From: a bacterium
GTDB lineage: Bacteria > Patescibacteriota > Gracilibacteria > Absconditabacterales > Absconditicoccaceae
Direction of reading: 5' to 3'
DNA: 5,670 bases
Assembly (NCBI GenBank): GCA_020629735.1
Contig: JAHDCT010000077.1
Span: 1 to 5,670 of the forward strand
Below, one piece after another: positions 1 to 5,670 of this stretch. The notes beneath the pieces are model-generated. The model saw nothing but the letters and a program-made list of their open reading frames with translations, was not told the origin of the DNA and did not search any database. A program made the translations under genes and the position numbers. Positions within the stretch are counted from its first letter, which is position 1; each line of letters opens with the position of its first letter.

Positions 1-2
1 GT

Positions 3-23
3 TTGTATGTAGAAATTGTGTAA
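3..23 (+). CDS. Possible 3' tail of a plus-strand gene entering from the left edge
   Basis: Only six codons before a TAA at 21-23 are visible, reading L-Y-V-E-I-V. The reason to suspect a gene end is that a hairpin with a T-rich tail begins four bases after the TAA. This frame cannot be verified from the window; the other frames also close early, for example with TAG at 10-12. No function can be given. Confidence 0.22.
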   Translation: MYVEIV

Positions 24-26
24 CAG

Positions 27-60
27 AAACTCTTCTCTACAAAAGAGTTTTCTCTTTATA
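27..60 (+). terminator. Terminator-like hairpin, plus strand
   Basis: An 8-bp perfect stem (AAACTCTT at 27-34, AAGAGTTT at 43-50) with an 8-nt loop is followed by TCTCTTTATA. This looks like a weak to moderate rho-independent terminator for a gene entering from the left. Together with the oppositely directed terminator at 105-128 it would separate two converging transcripts. Confidence 0.45.
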
Positions 61-90
61 ATATTAAAGAGCACAAGAAACTATTTTTTA

Positions 91-128
91 TAGAAAAAAT
101 AAAAAAAGTCAATACAGTGATTGGCTTT
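91..128 (-). terminator. Rho-independent terminator of the 64-aa gene
   Basis: Read on the minus strand, AAAGCCAAT (128-120), a 6-nt loop and ATTGACTTT (113-105) form a 9-bp stem with one G-U pair. It is followed at once by a long T-rich run (TTTTATTTTTT). The stem starts inside the TAA stop of the upstream minus-strand gene. The strong U-tract on the minus side fixes the orientation and supports that small gene being genuinely transcribed. Confidence 0.6.
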
Positions 129-322
129 TATTGAGGTATTTCATCTGGTGGAGGTCATGGAGGATCACTTTTTAATTTAGACAAAAAGCGTTGCCTAAAA
201 CTAAGCCTTTTTTTCTTAGGCCAGTTAGTTTCTTCGGCAATTTCTCTCTTATTTTTTTTACCTGATAACCAATAAACAAAGAGTCATCACCCAGTAATTT
301 CCTCATTTTCCGTTTCTACCAT
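128..322 (-). CDS. 64-aa protein with helix-turn-helix-like core; possible transposase N-terminus or remnant
   Basis: Reading UGA as Gly opens a 64-residue frame that ends in TAA and runs directly into a terminator. It uses UGA for Gly at residues 12, 13 and 56. Residues 14-50 (LFVYWLSGKKNKREIAEETNW, then a basic RQRFLSKLK stretch) resemble an HTH of the kind found at the N-terminus of many IS transposases, and they lead into a Pro-rich stretch PPGPPP. No catalytic DDE region follows, so this is either a stand-alone small DNA-binding protein or a truncated transposase. The ATG is preceded by GTGGAG lying directly against it, so the spacing is poor; in-frame GTG and TTG starts lie just upstream. 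The frame opens after a TAG about 18 bp upstream of the ATG. The family assignment is inference from pattern resemblance only. Confidence 0.5.
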
Positions 323-435
323 CTCCACTCTAATCAACTAAAGGGTTCAAAAAATATAGTTTCCACAAAAAGAAACAAGAGAAAAAAACAGTTCATGAAT
401 TTTTCTTTTATGTCAAAAAATCTATCAAAAGACTG
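323..435 (-). promoter_or_regulatory. Gap between recQ and the 64-aa gene, with possible -10 box
   Basis: This 113-bp AT-rich gap lies between two minus-strand genes. On the minus strand a TATATT at 358-353 could be a -10 box placing a start about 25 nt before the small gene's ATG, though no good -35 stands 17 bp upstream. A TTGACA lies at 416-411 but has no matching -10. An AT-only inverted repeat (AGAAAAA at 380-386, TTTTTCT at 400-406) could act weakly as a recQ terminator. None of these is strong. Confidence 0.25.
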
Positions 436-2562
436 CTAAGATCAATTTTTTTGAGCAAAACTGATTCACAATCTCAGTTCATTATAAGAAACAGTTCATT
501 GAAGGTGGCTATATAGCGGTTTTAATTGACCAGTAAATCAAATTTCTTCCATAGCTCAAGAAATTTTATCTAGTTTGTCAGAACTAATATATTCCGTTAA
601 GTTAATATCCTTTCAAGAGGCATACAAACGCGCTATATGAGCATAAATTGTCCCTATTCATAAATCTCTTTCCTGAGCAATTTCTGACAAAGACTTACCA
701 CGTTGCACAAGTTCATATGTTTTCTGAAAGGTAGTTCATGGTTTTCATCTAGGCGAAGAAACACTCTTTCAAAGCAAAGCTAAATGAGCTTTAATAAGTG
801 TCAAAATATGTCATCAATACTTTTTTCTCTTAGCATGTCATAATCATTGAATATCTTCTAAGTCTGTAAGTTTTTTTGGCATTTTTTGAACAATATCCTG
901 CAAAGTTACATCACTCATGAGACTATGACTCGCAACACCTTCAGAAAGAGCAAGTGAATTTCTTAATTGCTGCAACTCACTGAACAGATCAACAATTGGA
1001 GCAAATTCCTGACGAGTTCCAGCTTCATCTTTCTTTGGTGCTAAAGAAACATGTTCTTGATATAAAGCAGCTAACTGAACTTCCTCTCCAGCAAAAAGTA
1101 CTTTTTCAGCAGTCTCTGAAAGATGAAGAACGTCTCACTGGTCAAAAGCAATTTCAATATATCACAAATTCATTAACTGAATCATGTACCGTTGCCAATC
1201 TTCTGATACAATATCTAATCAAACTCAATGAGTACTTAATGCATCATATCAACGAGAACGAATATAAGCATTCTTTGATCAACGAAGAACGTCAATCACT
1301 ACTCTCATGGGCTCCACTTGCTTTAATCTATAAATAGTAGATAAAGCTTTCTGAGCGATTTTTGTACCATCAAACATCTGAGGTGGATGTTCACACACAT
1401 CACAATTTCAGCAATCTGATACTTTACTCTCAGAAAAATAATGAAGAAGTATCTTCCTTCTGCACGTCAAAGACTCAGCATAGTGTTTCATTCTCTGAAG
1501 CTTTGCTAACTGTACTTCAGCGTTCTTTGCTCATTGAGCAAACTTCGTTAGCTGAAGAATATCTGCGTAACTATAAAAAAGTAAGGTATCTGAAGGTAAT
1601 CAATCACGTCAAGCACGTCATATTTCCTGATAATATCATTCAATATTTTTAGGAAGATTATAGTGAATAACAAATCTTACATTCGATTTATCAATTCACA
1701 TTCCAAAAGCGATAGTCGCACAAATAATTTGAGTAGTATCAGAAAGAAAATTGTCTTGCACCCTTTGCCTTTTCGTATGACTCAATCAAGCATGGTAGGC
1801 CTCAGCTTGAATACCAACTCATTGTAGTTTTTGAGCAACCTTTTCAGTTGATCAACGACTAAGACAATAAATAATTCATGACTGATTCGGTCTCGCACTT
1901 ATAAAACTATAAATTTGCTCAAATCTCTTTTTTCAGGGACGAACAGTTAATTGAAGATTGGGTCTATCAAAAGAACTCAAAAATAATTTGGCATCTTCAA
2001 TTCACAATTGTCTACATATGTCATTTCTCGCTGTCTTATCAGCAGTTGCTGTTAAGGCTATAATGGGTGTATCAGGACAAATTTTCTTAATATCAGATAA
2101 TTGAGTATACGCAGGACGAAAATCATGTCACCAAGAAGAAATACAATGCGCTTCATCAATAGCAATAAGAGAAATAGTGGTAAGTTGATGTATAATCTCA
2201 AAAGCCTGCATACTTTCAGGAGATAAATAGATCAATTTTACCGATCATTCTTTAATCATACTCCAAGCTTCTTGTCTCTCTTCATCGCTCATACTCGAAT
2301 TCAAATACAAAGCTGATATTCCATTAGCCCTCAAACTATCAACTTGATCCTTCATCAAAGCTATCAAAGGAGAAACAACAACCGTAATTCAATCCAACAA
2401 CAATGCGGGAAGCTGAAAACAGAGGGACTTTCATCATCACGTAGGCATAATTACCAAACTATCGTTTCATTGCAAAACGTGTGTGATAATCTCCTCTTGT
2501 TGTCAACGAAAGCTATCGTACCCAAAATAATGTTTCAAAAGTTCTAACATTCTTTCTTTCAT
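436..2562 (-). CDS. recQ: ATP-dependent DNA helicase RecQ (UGA read as Gly)
   Basis: RecQ is a 3'-5' superfamily 2 helicase acting in recombination and replication-fork repair. The frame is continuous for 708 aa only when UGA is Gly; about 40 UGA codons occur. In order: FRGQQEEII (Q-motif region, about residue 18); Walker A MPTGGGKS (39-46, GGG encoded by three UGAs in a row); DEAHCISSWGHDFRPAY (136-152); ALTATA (motif III, about 169-174); AYHAGLSH; ATIAFGMGIDKSN; and GRAGRDG (motif VI, arginine finger). The RQC zinc site shows Cys367, 384, 387 and 390. An HRDC domain follows at about 520-594, then a C-terminal HTH-like region (about 616-690), and the stop is TAG. The length suits RecQ proteins that carry the extra HTH. 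An alternative ATG lies at 2550; both starts lack a good Shine-Dalgarno. It is divergent from the 395-aa gene. Confidence 0.96.
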
Positions 2563-2656
2563 ACTCTATGAAATACTGATCTTGCTTTAAAAAAAAATGT
2601 ATTTGCATTTTAAGTGTATTGACATATTATAATTATATTTAATAAGATTAATCATA
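2563..2656. promoter_or_regulatory. Divergent AT-rich control region between recQ and the 395-aa gene
   Basis: These 94 bp separate two divergent starts. On the plus strand there is a TATAAT at 2628-2633 with a weak TTGCAT at 2603-2608, and separately a perfect TTGACA at 2619-2624 followed 18 bp later by TAAGAT (2643-2648). The second arrangement would give an almost leaderless mRNA. On the minus strand the same AT stretch contains TATAAT at 2631-2626. Neither gene has a recognisable Shine-Dalgarno. A poly-T run on the minus strand (about 2589-2597) lies in the presumed recQ leader. Which boxes are used cannot be decided by eye. Confidence 0.4.
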
Positions 2657-3844
2657 ATGGTCTACAGTAAACTACACGCCCCTTCTCATACAAATGAAAG
2701 CAATCAATTAGCAAAACAAATTAACCAAAAGTTGCAACAAGTAAAATTAAAACAATGAGCACGTAAAGTAACACACACAATAACACTAACCTCCTGAGAG
2801 CAAATAAAAATTGAAATATTCAAAGATGCTCTCAAACGATTAGAGGGACAACATGCTAACGATAGAAACATACTAGACGCTATTAAATTAACACCTTGAG
2901 GAGGACTCTTTATTGATATTCAGAAAAACCTCACCTATCCCCATGGACTGAGAATGTCATTTATGAAATATCTTTTAGAAGGATTTTATGGCATTGATAC
3001 TGGTGAAATTAAAAGCAAAGCAAAATTAAGATTTCATAACGGCGATAAATACGATTTAGATCCAAGATGAGTAAGTTTCGAAACAATCGGGATGCAACAA
3101 ACCAATAGCGCAGACCCATTAAAAATCAGAAGATACACAAAAAAGAAATATGTTATTTTAGAGTATAAGGACCGCGAAAAAAGAAAATCAGTAAATTGCA
3201 GAAAAAACGAAGAAGCATATGTTCACACCTTTCTCCAAGAAAAATATTACTGAACATCTGAAGAAAGAGAATGAGTAAGTATGGACTCAATTCAATGATT
3301 GCTAAAAGTAGTGAAACACATTGAATTAGGTCGAAAATATAATGGAAATTTTGTCTTAACTAAAAGTGCTGTTCCAATTCTCAGTGCGTTTCTCACAACC
3401 TGAGGACCTCAAAGATGAATCATTAGAAAACTCCTCTACTCATTTTTACAACAACCAACAAACGGAAAGCTCTATCAAAAAATAAAAGACATCTACTACC
3501 TCAAAGAAAATGAAAAACAAATCTTAATGCACATACTTCCTCTCGATGCAAGAGCGCTACTCATTTCATCAAATAGAGATCTATCACAAACCTTAAGTCT
3601 TTACGGAACCAAAAAAAAACTAGACACCTTATGAAAACTAGTAAGGAAACTTTATGTTAAAGAAGAAAATAAAGAAAAAACATTAACATCACTACTTAAT
3701 TCACTTGGAGAAGAAGAAAACGCAGATAACATTATCGAACAACTAGAAACAACAGTAAATCCTCGCAATATTACTGCAAGCACATTATCAATCAATGCAA
3801 GAAAGTGACTAATACTCCTCTTTTGAATGAAAGAAAAAAAATAA
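2657..3844 (+). CDS. Uncharacterised 395-aa protein (UGA read as Gly)
   Basis: A continuous 395-residue frame runs from ATG to TAA when UGA is Gly; it uses 12 UGA among 27 Gly codons. I do not recognise the family. No signal peptide or membrane segment is visible, so it is probably cytoplasmic. The N-terminal 50 residues are polar and basic. A middle region (about 75-180) contains TPGGGLFID, PHGLRMSFMKYLLEGFYGID and a basic, aromatic stretch RRYTKKKYVILEYKDREKRK. The C-terminal half is rich in Lys, Glu and Leu and looks mostly helical, ending in the basic GMKEKK. Its charge would fit a nucleic-acid or scaffold role, but that is a guess. The start is set by the first ATG after the AT-rich promoter region, and no Shine-Dalgarno is seen. 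It is divergent from recQ and convergent with the exported-protein gene, whose terminator U-tract is formed by this gene's last Lys codons. Confidence 0.85.
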
Positions 3845-3872
3845 CCTACTTGCAGAGGGTTCAGCAAGTAGG
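3833..3872 (-). terminator. Hairpin terminator of the exported-protein gene, shared with the convergent gene's 3' end
   Basis: A perfect 9-bp stem (CCTACTTGC at 3845-3853, GCAAGTAGG at 3864-3872) encloses a 10-nt loop. On the minus strand it is followed by TTATTTTTTTTC, a good U-tract, so it best terminates the minus-strand gene ending at 3945. The stem begins at the base right after the TAA of the plus-strand 395-aa gene. On the plus strand the following bases are CATTAACA, without a U-run, so termination in that direction would be weak. Confidence 0.7.
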
Positions 3873-3944
3873 CATTAACATTGGAATGCAATATCTTATT
3901 TCAAATTAATTCAAAGAGTGTAAGTTTTGGTTTCGGGTTTTGTT

Positions 3945-5120
3945 CTATCAAATTTTAATAAATTGTTGAGAAGAAGTAGGCAAATCTTTGTCATAAATGA
4001 TATACATCGCTGAAGATAAGCAGTCTATCTCAATGCTCTTTTGATTGCCTCTCATCAAATTCTTTCCAGACACATCAACAATACTCCATTCACCTACCTT
4101 GTCATCAACAATAATTTGATTGCCAACAAAAGTAAATAGAGGATGTTGATAATGGTGAGTTTGGGACAAGGAAGTAGTGATTAAATCTTCTTGAGAAATG
4201 TAAATCGAATCAACTCCAGGACAGCCTTCACCAAAAGTAATGGACACCGCATAATACCATCCAGTATCTTGCGGCATGTAGGTAGTAACATTCTCTGCTA
4301 AGAAAGGACCAGCAAATGGGTCCGATAAGTCAGCCACCTCAGTCGAAACAAAAGATACCAAACCCCAGTCAATAATACCATTATTTACGGTAGTAGTAAA
4401 TTCAGGATCATCGAAAAGATAAATAGTATCAAATGCTATTTGACAAGTTGAATCCTCCAACATAATCTCAACATCACCAGAAGGAAATTCTCGCAAATCG
4501 AATCCTTCAAACCCTTCATAGGTTTCATGTTCAAAAGATTCAAAAGTACCTAAATGAGTGAAGGTAAATTTACGATAGCCGAAGGAATTACCAGTTCCTA
4601 CCTGAGTCTGAATAAGAAAGTCATGAGGACAATCTGCATCAAACAAAGGATTTAACCAAATTTCATGGTAAGGACTAATATTCCTTGTCATAAGATAATC
4701 AAGAAAGCCAATAGTTGGGTTATCAAATTCTCGAAAAACAATCAAGAAACCCCATTGACTACTTGCATCAGGTGTAATTCCATCTAAATGAATGGTATCA
4801 TTCCCATCAATTGGCACCTGAAACTCCAATTGAAAGGTGTCGTTAGGAAATCTGCCTGCTTCCACGTACCATTGCCCAAAATTATTATCCACATAACTTC
4901 CAAGATTAATTACATCTACGGAAGCCAAGCCGCCAAAACAAATCTGATCAGTTACAATGGCATCCGGGTCCATAAGCATCACAAAAGCTTCAGCCGATGA
5001 ACATTCATAGTTTTTTTGTGTTTCACAGAAATCATCAAGGGTTTCAACTTGGGAAAAAGCAAATAATGGCATAAAAAGCAAAAGAAATAGGAAACAGTAA
5101 TTGGGATTTTTGAACTTCAT
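3945..5120 (-). CDS. Exported protein with T9SS type A-like C-terminal sorting domain; standard-code-like gene, probably acquired
   Basis: The ATG at 5120 begins MKFKNPNYC and a hydrophobic Leu/Phe core ending AFSQ, a typical Sec signal peptide with probable cleavage near residue 23. An in-frame TTG at 5174 would add 18 residues and spoil the signal, so it was not chosen. The mature part is rich in Asp, Phe, Thr and aromatic residues, has seven Cys, and looks like a beta-rich extracellular protein of unknown function. The last 65 or so residues (GEWSIVDVSGKNLMRGNQ, then IDCLSSAMYIIYDKD and a final FIKI) match the pattern of Bacteroidota T9SS type A sorting domains, with Ala in place of the usual Gly before Met-Tyr. 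None of its 27 Gly codons is UGA. The frame meets TGA (3948-3950), then TAG (3945-3947): 390 aa in the standard code, 391 with a terminal Gly in code 25. Sampled GC is about 42%. Confidence 0.85.
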
Positions 5121-5311
5121 AAGTTTATTTTTTTTTAGGTGTTTTACAATAATTAGCGATAAAATACATTCCAAAGGTAATGTTATTCAAACAATACCAC
5201 CTCTGGAATGTATTTTTTTGTTAAAGATCACGAATCACATGTATAAGCAAAAAAATAATATTGTCAATACCCTCAAAATCTCTATACATAGATTTCTTAT
5301 CTTAAAAATTT
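5121..5311. promoter_or_regulatory. Divergent region between the exported-protein gene and the oxidoreductase gene
   Basis: This 191-bp stretch lies between divergent starts. Next to the minus-strand gene is an A-rich leader (minus strand CACCTAAAAAAAAATAAACT) without a Shine-Dalgarno. The middle holds a large imperfect inverted repeat (5161-5216). For the plus-strand oxidoreductase, TTGTCA at 5261-5266 and TATACA at 5283-5288 (16-bp spacer) form a plausible promoter, placing the transcript start about 17 nt before the ATG. No open frame here looks coding. Confidence 0.4.
5161..5216. repeat. Large imperfect inverted repeat upstream of the exported-protein gene
   Basis: A 13-bp perfect outer stem pairs AAAATACATTCCA (5161-5173) with TGGAATGTATTTT (5204-5216). 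Inside it a second 9-bp stem with one A-A mismatch pairs GGTAATGTT (5176-5184) with AACAATACC (5190-5198) around the loop ATTCA. The two are separated by an asymmetric bulge of 2 versus 5 nt. On the plus strand a run of T follows, so it resembles a terminator, but no plus-strand gene precedes it. It could be a donor-derived terminator or an insertion-boundary structure. Confidence 0.65.
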
Positions 5312-5670
5312 ATGGAACACAGTGACCTAAGAACAAACACTCTTATCATAGGAGCCAGTCAATCAGGACTTGCTGCAGCTCAACAATGTATCAAAAAGTG
5401 AATTAAATATATAATCATAGACGCACAATGAAGCTCAGGAGAGACTCGAAGAAACAGATATACTTCTCTAGAACTATTCACTCCTGACTATCTTTCTGAA
5501 TTACCATGATTAAGAATAAAATCCTCAAGTAAACGAATCAAAAAAGATGAAATGGCTAACTATCTGGATGCATATGAAAAAGAGCGAAAAATCTGAGCAA
5601 AATTTAACACAAGAGCAGAAGATATCAAGCAAGACAGAAATAAAACATTCGTAACACAAATATCATCACA
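5312..5670 (+). CDS. FAD-dependent oxidoreductase, FMO/CzcO-like, N-terminal part (UGA read as Gly)
   Basis: The first 119 residues are present; the gene continues past the window. Residues 10-22 (TLIIGASQSGLAA) form the beta strand and dinucleotide-binding loop of a Rossmann fold, a GASQSG variant of GxGxxG. The strand YIIIDAQ ends in an acidic residue (Asp) suited to binding the FAD ribose. The segment SSGETRRNRYTSLELFTPDY, then LPGL, matches the region reading roughly GDSWRxRWxSLxLFTPxxxxxLPG in flavin-containing monooxygenase-like proteins of the CzcO/TrkA type; KDEMANYLDAYEK follows as in that family. Four UGA codons fall at Gly positions, including the LPG. The substrate cannot be inferred, and the NADPH site lies outside the window. 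The ATG is chosen because it sits 9 codons before the FAD strand; there is no Shine-Dalgarno. Confidence 0.88.

Noticed and set aside
191..221. GCCTAA/TTAGGC inverted repeat with a T-run as a plus-strand terminator
   Set aside because: It lies within the 64-aa coding frame (Lys-rich stretch), the arms are short and the T-run is in the loop, so it is probably a codon by-product.
996..1652. Two plus-strand open frames (113 and 96 aa) in the standard code
   Set aside because: They lie antisense to recQ, where the table 25 minus-strand frame shows unmistakable RQC zinc-site and HRDC sequence; these are shadows.
2344..2547. Plus-strand 67-aa open frame
   Set aside because: It is antisense to the RecQ N-terminus including Walker A; low-complexity polar sequence with no family resemblance.
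436..2562. UGA read as Trp (code 4) instead of Gly, or recQ as a pseudogene
   Set aside because: UGA falls on invariant glycines of helicase motifs, not on Trp positions, and all motifs are intact in one frame ending at TAG; decay would not leave only UGA interruptions.
3652..3891. Minus-strand 79-aa open frame
   Set aside because: It is antisense to the C-terminal part of the 395-aa gene and runs across the terminator hairpin; no supporting motif.
5121..5174. Upstream TTG start for the exported-protein gene, adding 18 residues
   Set aside because: It begins inside the inverted repeat, puts a charged KHLKKNK segment ahead of the signal peptide, and is a rarer start; the ATG at 5120 gives a textbook signal peptide.
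3845..5216. Exported-protein gene as an integron cassette with attC at the hairpins
   Set aside because: The hairpins lack the RYYYAAC/GTTRRRY core sites and are not arranged as attC; no integrase is present in the window.
4788..5325. Two plus-strand open frames (4788-5000 and 5101-5325)
   Set aside because: The first is antisense to the exported-protein gene. The second covers its signal-peptide region and the inverted repeat and overlaps the oxidoreductase start in another frame. Neither has recognisable features.
1..5670. CRISPR array, tRNA or rRNA genes
   Set aside because: No regularly spaced direct repeats and no cloverleaf or rRNA-like sequence were seen on either strand.

Overview
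The window reads as genomic DNA from a bacterium that translates UGA as glycine (NCBI translation table 25), which points to Absconditabacteria (SR1) or Gracilibacteria in the CPR/Patescibacteria. Under the standard code most of it looks empty or full of scraps. With UGA read as Gly, four of the five main genes open into clean proteins, and the UGA codons fall on glycines that are invariant in known families. Examples are the Walker A GGG and the GRAGRDG motif of RecQ. UAA and UAG are the only stops these genes use.

Layout. At 1-23 there may be the last codons of a plus-strand gene, followed by a terminator-like hairpin. A small minus-strand gene (128-322, 64 aa, helix-turn-helix-like, perhaps a transposase N-terminus) ends at its own terminator. 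A complete recQ (436-2562, minus, 708 aa) carries helicase, Zn-binding/RQC, HRDC and C-terminal HTH regions. About 95 bp of AT-rich divergent control sequence separates it from an unrecognised 395-aa gene (2657-3844, plus). Next comes a minus-strand gene (3945-5120) for an exported protein with a signal peptide and a C-terminal domain like the type IX secretion (T9SS) type A sorting domain of Bacteroidota. Last, the N-terminal part of an FAD-dependent, FMO/CzcO-like oxidoreductase (5312 to the window end, plus) runs off the edge.

The standout is the exported-protein gene. It has 27 glycines, none encoded by UGA, whereas 12 of 27 are UGA in the gene beside it. It ends in a TGA followed directly by TAG, so it would terminate correctly under the standard code and gain only one Gly under code 25. 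Its protein looks like a Bacteroidota product. It is best explained as a recent acquisition from a standard-code donor, although a chimeric assembly has to be excluded. It is flanked by a hairpin terminator shared with the convergent 395-aa gene and by a large imperfect inverted repeat at 5161-5216.

The genes do not form one operon or an evident pathway. RecQ is DNA repair, the oxidoreductase is redox metabolism, and the 395-aa and 64-aa proteins have no assigned role.
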